Below are positions 10,600 to 22,749 of a stretch of 64,000 nucleotides of DNA, one piece after another. Position 1 is the first letter of the stretch, and each line of letters begins with the position of its first letter. Below the pieces are notes generated by a model. The model was given only the letters and a program-made list of their open reading frames with translations, ran no database searches and had not been told where the DNA came from. Origin of the DNA: Torreya grandis (lineage: Eukaryota; Streptophyta; Pinopsida; Cupressales; Taxaceae); NCBI GenBank assembly GCA_037957365.1, contig JARHVA010002373.1:903501-967500 (forward strand). Direction: 5' to 3'. The position numbers were made by a program, and so were the translations under genes.

Positions 10600-12759
10600 T
10601 GTAGACTTAGGTTTCACCCTAGATGAAAGTATAAATGTTCAAGTCCTACTCTCAAACCTAGTCCAACATGGGAATGAACCTAGGTTGTGGGTTACATGTA
10701 TTTGGGTTAGACCTCTAGGTTTTTTAATGAGGCTATCTCCTCAGATAAGATAATTTGGATATCAATTTATAAAACCTAAGAAACTTGGGATAAAAAGATG
10801 AAAGAAGCTGAATAAAATAAGACCTATTCTAACATGTGGTGATGCACTATAATTTTTCATATCTACTCATAATCTTGAACCCTTAGCACACTAATGGACC
10901 ATGAATAAAACTAATACAATGCTTGTTGTAATTTATAAGCAACACTATTTCACATAGAGGTTAGTTGAATGTACTAAGAGTGGAGGAAAATGAAGATAAG
11001 GTTTGATTGAAGACACTTATAAATAAAATTCCATCCTATCCTTGAGATATCAATGCTATGACACACTATATGACCTACAAAGAAGATTGTTAGCATTCAG
11101 GTTGAGCTTGAACCTGGAAAGGGAAGATTAGACCACTTTACATAATAAGAAAACACAACATACTAAGCATAGATTGACAAACACTGTAGAATGTCTTTCT
11201 CATTACTCCAAGAGGTGAAAAATATAATTTTGGCAAAGTCTAGTCTTACCATCCTGAGGGATGAAAATCAAGGCTTAAAATCTAGAATATATAGAAGATT
11301 GAAATGAGAGAGAGGAGGTTTTTTGGTGATGAAGGGGTCATTATTGAGTTCAAATCCACTCTCAACAACAATTATAGCCACCCTACATTTATGTTCCTTC
11401 AAAATACTCAATTGGTGATGACCACCTTGATAAATAGTTGCAACAGTCACTCATTCCTTCTCCCACTTCTTTTTATATGAATGCTATTTTTAGCTACAAT
11501 GGTAGGATCAATCTATTATGCTCCTATTTTAGTATTGATTGCCCCTTATTGGTTCATTTGTCATGAGAGAATGGAGAAAAGGGTCATAATCACATCATTG
11601 GATCTGATAATGAACCTTGACATGTTTGCTTCTATGGCCTTATTTTGAAACCTAAAATTTGGTCCATCGTAGATAAAAACCAATTTATATTGGTTTTTCT
11701 ATAATTTTGACACTTCCGTTTGTTATCCTTTGCCCTATATTAGGCCTACAAGACCTTTTTAATCTTTTATGAAATATTAAAGGTGACCCTTAACCCTAAA
11801 AGGTCCATTCTGGTTCTTCTTGGATTATCATTGAGCTTGGCACCTTTTTGTATTAACTTGCTTGAGTCAAAAACTTGCATCTTCAACTTTCATCAAAAGT
11901 CCTGGGCTTGCCTTTGCTTGATTGGTCATCGAAAGCTAACTTAGGTCATTGACCTATTGACCTCCTCTTTCACCATCAATCTCAAGTTGCATGAATGCCC
12001 ACTGATTATTGATCTTGAACTTGAGATAATATGGTCTTGACACTTAACACCTTTGTATTTACAATCAGGATCTACCAATCCTTTGACTTGATTACATGTC
12101 ATCGATCTCCTTGGTATAATTAAATACACTCCATTGATATTTTGGGTACCCAATGATACTGTTAGATCTACTGATACCCATTGTTTGAAAACCAATATCT
12201 ATTTTACGAGCTTAAAATTAACATTCACACTCCCATCAAATGACATTAACATGAACATCATTGACTTTCATGCAATCATCAAATTTAATCTCAAAAGAGT
12301 TGGTTTTGATTGATCTTTATTTTTATGTTAGCACGAATGTCTCATTTTATAGGTCTAACTTTAGAAGATTATAACTTGAGCTAAAATGCTTTTATGGGCA
12401 TGAAAATTTTAGAGGATGATCCTAGTATGTAGAAATATAATTGTACGTGATCCAGTAGTCATGCAAGGTTATTTGAGAATGTTTTGAAAATGTGAAAGTA
12501 TGCTTGTTCATCCATGTCTAGAAGATGTCATGATGATGGTCTAGTCGTTAAACTTGCATAATTCATATTTTGAACATTATTTCAAGGTTCTAATGATTCT
12601 CTAAGATTTATACAACTTAGTCCATGCTCCAAATGCTTGAAACATATGAAAACCTACTTGGATCCCTTAATTTTCATTATTGGACTCACTTCTAATCCTT
12701 TGATCCACTACTTCATCAAACCATAAAGAGATTCATATGTAGGCAAAAAATGGCCAACA
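10600..12759 (-). repeat. 3' LTR of the minus-strand long-LTR element
   Basis: It aligns with 15664-17058 over 10600-11850 and 12597-12759. Shared landmarks are 'CAAACCTxGTCCAACATGGGAATGA', 'GGTCCATTxTGGTTCTTCTTGGAT' and 'CCATGCTCCAAATGCTTGAAACATATGA'. The stretch 11870-12590 has no counterpart in the other LTR. Differences are frequent, indicating an old insertion. Confidence 0.85.
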
Positions 12760-12769
12760 TCTTTGGTGA

Positions 12770-13010
12770 CTCATAGGAGTTACATGCATGTTTATGCAAG
12801 ATAACCCAGACCATGTTGCCTTATCCAATCCATTAGGCATGTAGTATCTTATTTGGTCTAACACATTGACCTAGATCTAAAAATAGTTACCAATCTTACT
12901 CTAACCTCCTTTTGAAATAAACACAAAGACCAAAAAGAAAACAATAGGATAGAGTGCCCAAGGCACTTATTAAAATGGAAACTAACCTAGAACAAAATAG
13001 GGGTAACAAA
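12770..13010. other. Internal non-coding part of the long-LTR element
   Basis: Short stretch between the 3' LTR and the gag-like remnant. No clear polypurine tract was recognised next to the LTR. Confidence 0.4.
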
Positions 13011-15480
13011 AAAATGTGATAAAAACAACACTTAGATGAATTTGAACAAACCTATCCTAATATATATAGCTTAAAACTATGTGTACCTTTCCTCCTAGAT
13101 CAAAATGAAATTTTGATAACCTTCTTACATCATGGGATGAGAAATTGAATGAGGCATGTAGATTTTTTACCCTTGGTCTTGACACCTTCTTCTTTGTTGT
13201 ATCTGTTAACTTCATTGGAATGATAATCAGTGAGAACTAGATAGATATAAATAGGTTAGCTATGTACATCTAGACAATCTCAACTTATTCATAAGGCTCC
13301 CTTGCTATGACCTCTAATATTGGTTCAAAAAGGCATACCTTCTTGATCTCCACAATGTCCTCAACAAGACTAGGATTATTTTTGGCTATAAGTTATTCAA
13401 TCTCATCAAGGAGTTCTGCATCTTCTACCCAATCTTGGTCATTATTATCCATGGGAGACTCTTTTTCTACCTTCTCAAGTAATTGATCCTCAACTTGATA
13501 AAGATCTTCAAGCTCTTGAAAGAGCTTCATTTACAGCTACCAATCATCTTTTTCCTTCTTATCATCTAAAACCACTACTTATTCAATCTTCTCCTCTTAA
13601 TGTATGAAGTCATCAAGCTTGTGTTTTTCATGTAGCAATGCATCTAGGGGTGATTCAAAAAGAGATAGAGGTATTGAGTCATCTCCTAGAACCATGACCT
13701 CTACTTTGGTCTCATGAGACTATTTTAGGGCTATAACTTGTTGAGAAGCATATTGACCTTTATTCTTGATGGTATACTCCATTTCATATTTGATATGGTC
13801 ATCTTCTACTTCATGATCAAATATGGAGTCTTCTTCAAATGCCTTTTTCTTCAAGTCTTGGTCATATTCTTTATGGACAACTGCAAAAGAGTCTTAAATA
13901 TGCCCTTCCTTATTAAAAAGGGTGAAGTTTCCCTTGTGTTCACCAAGGGGAGTCCCTATGGTGATCTCTTCCTTAGTCATTCATGGCATCTTCTTGATCA
14001 ATCATAACTTGGATCTGCTCTTCTTCATTTGCTTCCATCAAAATGGGTTCCTTCTCAATAAAGGATGGGGTGGGAGGTTGATGGATAGACTCATGGGTTT
14101 GAGGTGAAGAGTAAGATGTGATGGAAGGATGATAATCTGGAGATGGATTATGAGGTGTGATAGATGGTTTATGGATGGGTCTATGAATGAAGGGAACCTT
14201 ATTATAGCTTGATACCATAATAATGGTTGACTCTTGAAATAAATTTTGTAGTGAAATCAAGTTAAGTTGGGAAAGGGAAAGAACACCTCTTTCAACCAAA
14301 TCTTCATTTTCTTGATGGTATTCTCCTTGAGACTCTTCGATAGTTTTAAACTACTCTTCAACCTTTATAATTGAAGTCTCCTCTTTGTTTTGAGAACATC
14401 CTTGGATAGACCTCCAAGATGGGAAAGCTAGATGTATTTATTTAACCTTTTGATTATAGTTCTATTCTTCTTCCCTCATCTTCAACTTTAACTCTATAAT
14501 CTACTTATCAATATTCTCTTAGAATATGTCCTCTTTATTGTGGTCAATGGCTTCATGAAGATAAGGAACACAATAATATTCTTGAGGGAATAGAGAGGTT
14601 TTCATAGTTTCATATCCTTCTTTATATTGGGCTCTTAAATCTAAACTTGCTTTATTTTACTCACCCCATGACTTCACCACTTAGTTTCAGCTTGGAACCT
14701 TAAAGGAATTCATAAGGGGTTCTTGAGGAAGGATGGAGTCTTGGATCTTAACAATAGGTTATTCCACAATAGTCTCTTTCTTTCTTTGATAGCTCTCTTG
14801 GATAGATCTCCAAGAAGGAAATGTCTGAGGAACACAAGAGGAACTTGGCATACTCAAAGGGTCACTTAGAATGGTATCTTGAGGAGGAATGGATGGTACA
14901 TAAGAAGGCTGAGGTGGTGTATATGAAGGCACATAATATTGGCAAGGTTGGACTTGCTATTCATCAAGGCCTTTTAGCTTATCCTCAATACTTTGAATGT
15001 AACCACCCATATCCATCATCTCACCTATGAGATGGTTTCAATTTATTCTCTCAATAGGTACCCAATCCTATTTTATTTATTGCAATGAATCCTTCACATA
15101 ATGGATCTTGTGAGTAGCGACATATTGACCATAATACTTTTGTGAGTATAATTCTAGTGCATGCTTGTTAAGGCTCACTAAAGTTTGCCTAATTGCTGAT
15201 ATGGATGGCCCATTTTAGGGTTGATGAGGAGTAGTATTATGATGGGATTGTTTCTCATATGGAGGATTAGGGAAATACTCTTATATATATGACTAATATT
15301 GGTCCCCTTATTACTGGTGAAGACCATAGTGTGACTAATCATGCTCATCACAAGGCTAATATAGATCTTGGTAGGAGTGATAAGGGTCATATGGATTATG
15401 AGGACCATATTGGGGCTACCGATAAGGAGGTGGATAATAAGGATATTCACCATAGTTTTCCATATTAACCTCATATGTCA
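13010..15480 (-). pseudogene. Gag-like polyprotein remnant, Pro/Tyr/Gln-rich then acidic
   Basis: The minus strand carries coding-like sequence over about 2.4 kb, in fragments joined by stops and frameshifts. From the N-terminal side (about 15470 downward) come Pro/Tyr-rich pieces such as YPYYPPPYR and NPYDPYHSYQDLY, and around 15060-14810 GEMMDMGGYIQSIEDKLKGL, PSYTPPQPSYVPSIPPQDT. At 14299-13973 an open piece contains HRPIHKPSITPHNPSPDYHP. Below 13970 it becomes very acidic, with EDLYQVEDQLLEKVEKE and DNNDQDWVEDAELLDEIE. No zinc knuckle or enzyme domain was found. It is probably the gag or structural protein of a non-autonomous LTR element; its family is not recognised. Confidence 0.5.
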
Positions 15481-15663
15481 AATGAGATGCAAAAAATGAT
15501 TAAGATCTCTAATGAGACATACTTGGTCTACTCATAGCTATAAGCTTGATTGAGAGTCACCATTGGTGCTAACTATTTTCTTCCAAAAGATTATCAGAGG
15601 AAAGACACACCAAGATATTCCCACTCTTTTGGAGCTTAGTCCCACCGGTCATGCTAAAACTAT

Positions 15664-17058
15664 TGTAGACTCAGGTTGCACCCTAGTTGAAAGCAAAAAT
15701 GTTCAATTCCTACTCTCAAACCTGGTCCAACATGGGAATGACCCCAGGTTATGGGTTACCTATATTTGGGTCAAACCTCTAAGGTTTTTAATGAGGCTAG
15801 ATCCTTAGATAGGATAATTTGGATCTCACTTTCTAAAACATAAGCAAGTTGGGATGAAAAGAGTAAAGAATTTGGATAAAATAAGATGTATTATAACATG
15901 TGGTGATGCACCATGAATTTATCATATCCACTCATAATATTGAACCCTTATCACACTAATGAACCATGAATAAAACTAATACAATGCTTACTATGATTTC
16001 TAAGCAAAACTATTTCACATAGAGGCCAGTTTGATGTACTAAGACTAGAGGAAAATGAAGATAAGGTCTAGTTGAAGACACTTATAGACAACATTACATC
16101 TTATCCTTGATATATCAATGCTATGACACATTATATGCATTTGGATTGAGCTTAGACCTGCAAAGGGAAGATTAGACCACTTTACATATCAAGCACATAT
16201 AACATACTAAACATAGATTAACAAATATTGTAGAATGCCTTTCTCATAATTTACTCCAAGATGTGTAGAATATAATTTTGACAAAGTCTAGTTATACCAG
16301 CGTGAAAGATGAAAATCAAGTCTTAAAATCCTGAATATATAAAAGAATGGAATGAGAGAAAGGAGGTTTTTTTATGCTTAAGAGGTCCTTATTGAACTCA
16401 AATCCACTCTAAACAATAGTTACAAATACCCTTAATTTATGTTCCTTTAAAATGGTCAATTAGTTATGGCCACCTTGATAAATGGCTGCAACAGTCACTC
16501 ATTCCTTCTCCCACTTCTTTCTACATTAATGCTCTTGTTGGTTATAATGGTGGGATCAATCTATTATGCTCTTATTATGGTACTAATTACCCCTTACTGG
16601 TTCATTTTTCATGAGAGAGTGGAGAAAAAGTTCATAATCACATCGTTGTCTTAGACAATGAACCTTGATGTGTTTACTTTTGTGGCCTTATTTTGAAACT
16701 TGAAACTGGATCCACCATAGATAAAACTAATTTATTTCTATAATCTTGACATTTTTTCTTGTCAAAATTTTCGCTATATTAGGTCTACAAGACACTTTTA
16801 ATCTTTCATATATTCCTAGAGGTGACCCTTGACCCTACAAGGTCCATTTAGTTCTTCTTGGATCATCATTGAGCTTGGCACCTTTCTCTAATTATACTCT
16901 AAGATTTGTACAACCTATTCCATGCTCCAAATGCTTGAAACATATGAGAACCTACTTGGATCCCTTCAATTGAATTGTTGGATTCATTTCTAGGCTTTTG
17001 ATCCACTGCTTCATCAAACCATGCAAGAACTTCATATGTGGGCTAAAAATTTCCAACA
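15664..17058 (-). repeat. 5' LTR of the minus-strand long-LTR element
   Basis: Partner of 10600-12759, shorter because of a ~0.75-kb internal gap at about 16885. On the minus strand it starts TGTTGG (17058 downward) and ends near ...GTCTACA (15664). Confidence 0.82.
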
Positions 17059-17079
17059 CACCCTTATAGATAAAAGATT

Positions 17080-17765
17080 GTGAATTGAAGAGGTAGGCCC
17101 TAATACCAAGCCAATACCATCACCAATACAAATCCCTTTCAGCCTAAACTACATGAAACCATACATAGATTATTTTATATTTCATTCTTACATCCAACTC
17201 CCCATAACATTAATTTCAAATTTTATTATAAATTAGCAACATTTAGGATTGACCAATTAGTTAGCATTTACATTCAAGATTTTGTTTTCTCTTTGATCAT
17301 TTTATTTTGTATTGTAAAACATGCATTAGCAAATGTTAGTGTGAGGTTTGTGCCATGTTTTACAATTAGATCAATCACATTGATCAAATTTATTATGTGC
17401 TTCATTTTATTTACTTAGATACAATCTTGCAAAAAAAATATCTATTTTTAGAATACTATCATACTTGTTGACATAGTCTCTTACAGACTATCATCTTATT
17501 TGCCTTCAGTACACAATCACCCTATCCAATTGTGTATTTTATCATCCTATTATGTTTTCTACCTAGCATTAAATAGTTAACCTATATGATTGTGTCCTCT
17601 TGTTTCATATTGTGTTTCCTAAATATAAGTCCAAAGTTGAGATGTATATCTATGTCCTCTTGTTCCCTATTATGTTTCCTATTTTTTAGAACACCATTAA
17701 TCTGTCTGATTTTATATCCTATCAATTGATTATTTTTTCCATGAACTTTTTATTCTCTTTCCCTC
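17080..17765 (+). other. Leader region before the gag remnant
   Basis: Non-coding AT-rich sequence with a repeated pyrimidine-rich phrase, 'GTCCTCTTGTTxCxTATTxTGTTTCCT', at about 17607 and 17667. May be the 5' untranslated part of the gag-protease element. Confidence 0.35.
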
Positions 17766-17768
17766 ATC

Positions 17769-18480
17769 ATGAATTTCCTATTTGAGGATAATACAGAGTT
17801 AAATCTGACAAACATGATGAGCCTTACCTATCATAATAGGTTTCCAAAAATACATCTTGTGGCTCCTACCTTGGATGAAAACAATTTTCATGTTTCCATT
17901 CACACTACCAATTATGGGACTCCTCATTCATCCTCAGTTAATAATCCTTTTTTCTCCTTTGAATAATAGTGTGATTTATAATATATAATTGAAGGGCTCT
18001 TCTTCATTAATAATTTTTCTCAACATTGAGTAAAGGACACTTTAACCATTTATAATCTTATGAGAGATCCTCAAGTAGAAGAACCTCTTTCACCATCCCT
18101 TTCCTTCTCTCATGAATTTGGGGGAGGAACTTTCATTTCTTTTCAACCTTTTCCTTATATTTTTTCTCCTTCACACAACATGACATCTTATTATATGACT
18201 ACTTCAACCTCCATGCTAAGAATCTCCATTAACATGGTAGGTTCAACTTCTAGTAGACCTTTTTCAAAGACCCTTCTCCTTAATCACGCCACTAGTGCAT
18301 CTCTTGATACTAATGCTAATCATGATACTAGTTCTTATTTTTATTCAAATACTAATCATTTCACTAGTGCATCTTTTTCTACCAATGTTAATCATTCTTC
18401 TAGTTCTTTTTTTCTACCAATGTTTCTCATGCCACTAGTACAGTGCATTCTACTAGTCATAGTGTAAATCAAGCCATTAA
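17769..18480 (+). pseudogene. Gag N-terminal pieces, Ser/Thr/Asn-rich with internal peptide repeat
   Basis: Two open pieces (17769-17966 and 18060-18467) precede the gag core in the same direction. The second contains an imperfect repeat of the type TSASLDTNANHDTSSYFYSN, followed by another TSAS...TNVNHSSS unit, matching a ~60-bp DNA repeat over about 18290-18420. Probably the disordered N-terminal part of the gag polyprotein. It could alternatively be a separate leader frame. Confidence 0.45.
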
Positions 18481-18689
18481 TACCAATACCAATACCAATG
18501 CATCACATGCTACACACACTAGTCAAAATACTACCCAAAATCACCAAATTTTATTACAAGCACTCAATTAAGTGCACACTTTTTAGACTAATAACATAAA
18601 TTAAATGATGCAGATGCAAAACCATCTCATTAGCCTTCAAAATAAACCCCAATAGGTCTCATGGGGAACACAAAATCTGAATTCCCCCC

Positions 18690-19225
18690 AACACCACCTT
18701 ATGGATTCCCATTATAACCTTATTCCTCAACCACCCATCATTAATAAAATAATTAAACATCTCCAAAATGAACCTCTTGTATATAAAATTGCTAATCTAG
18801 ACATAGGATGTATCACACCTACCATCACCTATAATGGGTCCACCAATACCACATTTCACTTAAAGACATTTGGTAATCTTTATAAAGATTGGGTCAAACT
18901 TAATACTTTTTATACTACTAAATTATTATCTAAAACACTCTCAAGATATGATTTAGATTGGTACAATAAATTAAAAACCCATTCTATCACTAGCTTTGAA
19001 GACTTGGTTAACTCACTAGTACAATAATTTAAAATTGGTTATCTTCCCAGGAATAACTTAGCTCACTTTATAAATTGTAAACAACTTGAAATTGAAATGG
19101 CACAAACTTTGATCATATGATGGAATAACTTGTCTAACAATTTTGAGCATGATATGGTGGATTACAACCTCTTCCACCTATTTACTAATGTTCTCTACCC
19201 CAAGTTATAATATTAGGTTGGGACA
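18690..19225 (+). pseudogene. Gag core (Retrotrans_gag-like) fragment
   Basis: An open piece at 18701-19027 ends in DWYNKLKTHSITSFEDLVNS, matching the plant gypsy gag motif in which 'A..WY..L....I.SW.DL...F..QF' precedes the basic linker. Just after the stop at 19025-19027 the frame continues QFKIGYLPRNNLAHFINCKQ, the expected continuation. It then shows a stop near 19120 and a segment ending in NVLYPKL. The gag core packages the element RNA into particles. This copy is broken. Confidence 0.72.
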
Positions 19226-19539
19226 CTCACTCTCCAAGAATTTTGGAAACAGCCCTTGACCAAGCTAAGCAACCAGATTTTATCATGTGTCAATTTAAAC
19301 CATATCAACCTACCATGGTCACTCTTATGCTCATTAAAAACAAAAACCATCATGATACCAATGATGGAGTTACTGATACCTATGATACTATTCATAACAT
19401 TTAAGCAATCACTCCAAATAATACTATGTAGCATGCTCTCCCTCCAAAAAACACTCATAATCCTACATATTTGTAAACAAACAACACTAATATCCACAAA
19501 CCATTATCCTTAGATGAGCTACAAAAGTGTCTTACAAGG

Positions 19540-19800
19540 CCTTTACCATGAGATATTGACCCCACTCATCTAATTAAATCATGGTATGATCGAAACAAAT
19601 TTTTTTGGTTTCATGCAATTTGGGGCCACTCTCATGAGACTTGTTAATAATTGTGCAATCTAGCTATGGATTTTATTCTTAGCCCAAAATTTGATCATGA
19701 ATCACTCATTCACAAGATTAAACAATCATATGACATAGATTTTAAATCCCATGAAATTCAAAACAAAAATCAATTTAAATCAAGCTAATGCTCATCTTTC
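19540..19800 (+). pseudogene. Gag C-terminal GHxTxxC-like segment
   Basis: At about 19595-19645 the frame gives FFWFHAIWGHSHETC, resembling the plant gypsy 'CxFHxxxGHDTExC' nucleic-acid-binding segment, with the first cysteine lost. It lies between the gag core and the protease, the expected order. Confidence 0.6.
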
Positions 19801-20559
19801 TATATACAAAGATCCTCTTCCCAATCATCAAGATAACACCAACAACACTACTACAAATAATGTTGAAAGTATTATACACCTCACTAGTAATGAAGAAAAT
19901 GTAGTAAATATGAATAACATGTGAATATTAGTTACTTTTATTGACTCCAATCCAACACCTATGCATCAAAATTCTCAAATGTTATGCATCATTCAAGATA
20001 CTTCCCCATCTCATCTAATGGAGTTGGGGAAAAAGGACTTTATAGCCTTTCAAGAACCACTTTCAACTACTCAACTTGATCATTCTTCTCACATTATCTT
20101 TACCCTTCCTCCAACATATACAAATCTAAACAACATTCCCAACTCCACTAGTGTTTCTTCAACTCAACCATAAGAAATGCCTCAATCAACCATCTCACCA
20201 CCTAAAGTTAATCAGCCTACTTGTCCTCAACACAAACCAACTACACCTTACAAACACAAGTTTAATTTCACTTCCAACCTTCCTTCATAGGAGATATTGC
20301 AACATTACATGCCTATATCTATAAATCTCCCCATGGATCATTTTGAATGGGATCCCATTGGATAACGTTCTCATCTCCCATCTCAAATACCTTTTCTCAA
20401 ATTAATGTGAACTTGTCCCCATCATCAAAATTATCTTATGAAATTATTGTTTGAAATAAATGTCCCTCATATTCCTCTAGTAGGATGTGAAACTACCTTA
20501 TCTAGATCTAAATATAATATCCTTAAATAATGTGAATATATGGTCATACATGTTGATAA

Positions 20560-21150
20560 AATAATGGATACTTCTCTTTCCCTTAAGTTTCCTATCACTT
20601 CCATGATTCTAGATGAGATTATGCTTCATTTGGATGATCTTGCTCTATTAATTAGCATCCAAATTAGTGGTATCCAAGTTAAGAATGTTTTAATTGATGA
20701 GGGTTCAGGTACTTGATTTGCATCCCTTGATTTCATTAAAACTCTTGGATATTCTGAATGCAATCTCAAGTCTACACATAGAATATGTCAAGTCTATGCT
20801 AGAATGCAAATGCCTCCTCTACGTTATGTGTGGCTTCCCATTACTTTCCCTCCTACCACCATCCATGTGAAAATTATGATATTTAAATTTCCCCTCTTAT
20901 AACATCTTACTTGGTAAACCTTGGACTCACCATATGAGGGTTATCACCTCATATATGTGCCAATACATCAAATTCACCCATAATGGTGCTATTTACAAGA
21001 TTCAAGGAAACACAAACCCTTATAATTTTCAACAATTTCAAGAATGTGGTGTCTTTAAAATTCCTACCCTTGAAATTTTTCCTAGTATCCCATTTAGGGA
21101 ATCTCAACTCTTTAATTATCCTATCAATTCTACATGAGGTTATAATGGTC
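20560..21150 (+). pseudogene. Aspartic protease fragment, Tat-type gypsy
   Basis: At about 20688-20720 the frame reads VLIDEGSGT, the active-site region whose usual plant form is VLIDNGSALN. It is followed by SLDFIKTLGY. Around 20900-21055, across a frame change, comes the typical C-terminal protease motif: NILLGKPWTHHMRVITSYMC, QYIKFTHNGAIYKIQGN, corresponding to 'NLLLGRPWIHxAGAVxSTLHQxxKFxxxG'. The protease would process the gag-pol polyprotein. Stops and frameshifts make this copy inactive. Confidence 0.82.
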
Positions 21151-21579
21151 ACCCTAGACTCATTGGGAACATACCACCTAACCTCCTTGCTTTTTATGAT
21201 GATGAGTTAGATGAGATTAGCCTCAAAATAAAAAAAATGATCTATCCCTTGATATCATCACCCAACCTCCTCTCTCTTTACAACTTCTATCCCATCAACC
21301 TCCTATCAATGATATACTTTTGGTCTTAACCAAGACTAGACATTATATCCATCATGCAACTTATGATGATAAGGTCATACCTACATGTACCATCCACTTG
21401 CATACACTTGACTATGATGATGGTCATGATTTTGATGACCCATTTTTAGGTGGACTTGTTCAAGTTATAAATGTTAAGATTTTTTGATATCATACTTAAA
21501 TATTTTGGTATTTTCATTCATATTTTAGCATTCATTCCTTCATCGTGACTCATTCTAGTCTTATTTCTATTTATCATAG

Positions 21580-22740
21580 GGTATAAATGAAGTGATCACA
21601 TAGTACACCTCCAATTTTCGTAGATCCTCTTAGAAGCATGCTCACAGATCCTGACATGATCAGTCCTTACCATTTTTTAAGATACCAAGATACTTCTAGT
21701 TTACTTCCCTTATAGATGTTAGCTACTACTCTTAATCCTTCCACGCAACCCTCCTCACCTTTAGCTAAGCCTATTTCAATTTATACTCCCGCCTTGCCTT
21801 AAACTAAGCCTATTATGGTTTATACTCCTGATCTAACTTTAACTAGACCTTAGCTTATTTTTTTTTATCTTACTTTACCTTCAAATGAGCCTAGTCTAGT
21901 TTCTGCTTCAACCTTGCCTTCCCTTGGTGATGGCCTTCTTCCTTTGTCATGGATTGATCTCATGGCTATCCATTAGGCTGATAAAAATTATTTTGATATC
22001 CACAAATTTAACAATCATTAGACTAGAGAGTGTTATTTTTATTAGCTACGCCCATCTTCTCATTTTACCTCTTCTATTATTAGGTTCCCAAAGTCTACTA
22101 ACAAGCATATATGTTGCTTCTATAAGATAGATAACCATTCTTACACTCATTTTTAGAAGCTTTGATAATATATTAACACATTGTTTCCCACCATTACTTA
22201 GCCCAAAGACAAGGCTATACCTCCTCCTAAGTTATTACCTAAGTATATCCCTAAATATGGGGAGGTATACTATATTTGTCACTAATGCAATAACCATCAT
22301 ACCAATCATTGTCATATTCTCTAGCATCACCTTTGTGATCACCTTCAATAAATACTTATACCAGATATTTCTTCTTCCATAGGTCACCCACATACATAGG
22401 CTCCTCCTTCTTTTTCAATGGCGCTTCCTCCTCCACCCATGGCTCCTTCTTTTCCATCAATGGTAGCTTTTTATCATCTCACAAATATCATTCCTATTTA
22501 GGCATTTATTCCTCTCCTTGATTATTCTATGTAGGATATCCATCATGAGCATGATCTTTTAACTACACCTACATTTTTTTTTTAGAAGATTCAAAGAGAA
22601 GTCTTTGCACAACTTTCCATGAGGATTGACGAGACTCTAGCTTCCATTAGGATCTAGCTTCATAAAGATGTTTTAGATGTCATGGATAATATTTGTGGGA
22701 AAATTTATCAATATTTATGAACACGACATGGTGTTATTTC
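21580..22740 (+). pseudogene. Pro/Ser-rich post-protease frame with His/Cys cluster
   Basis: The plus strand reads in pieces such as KWSHSTPPIFVDPLRSML, TLPSLGDGLLPLSWIDLM and, near 22265-22320, YICH-CNNHHTNHCHIL, a His/Cys cluster reminiscent of a zinc knuckle. It then gives APPSFSMALPPPPMAPSFPS. Several in-frame stops occur. It may be a second gag-like frame or part of another element inserted here. No enzyme domain was recognised. Confidence 0.4.
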
Positions 22741-22749
22741 AGATTTTTC

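Larger units (their letters stand above)
1..12128. repeat. Left copy of a >12.1-kb near-identical duplicated segment
   Basis: Every stretch from the first base to 12128 reappears in the same order and orientation at 51870-64000. The offset is 51,869 near the left side and 51,872 at the right, the change coming from small indels. By eye I count roughly 40-45 single-base differences and a handful of 1-2 base indels, so identity is about 99.6%. Transposon pieces, tandem repeats and anonymous DNA are all included, so this is a segmental copy and not a transposon family match. Neither end of the duplication is visible: the copy begins at or before base 1. Everything annotated between 1 and 12128 has a partner in the right copy. 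Confidence 0.97.
10600..17058 (-). mobile_element. Minus-strand non-autonomous LTR retrotransposon with long LTRs
   Basis: Two long direct repeats, 10600-12759 and 15664-17058, flank a ~2.9-kb internal region. On the minus strand the LTRs begin TGTTGG and end near CTACA, typical TG...CA ends. The internal region reads on the minus strand as a broken gag-like frame. No protease, RT or integrase was seen, so the element would have depended on a partner. The right (5') LTR lacks about 0.75 kb present in the left one. No clear target-site duplication or primer-binding site was identified. The left LTR lies partly inside the duplicated segment, so a second partial copy is at 62472-64000. Confidence 0.8.

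Noticed and set aside
13738..14107. Plus-strand frames in the long-LTR element
   Set aside because: The coding-like composition is on the minus strand. The plus frames are shadows of it.
14821..15030. Plus-strand 69-codon frame
   Set aside because: It overlaps the minus-strand Pro/Tyr-rich gag-like remnant and shows no family match.
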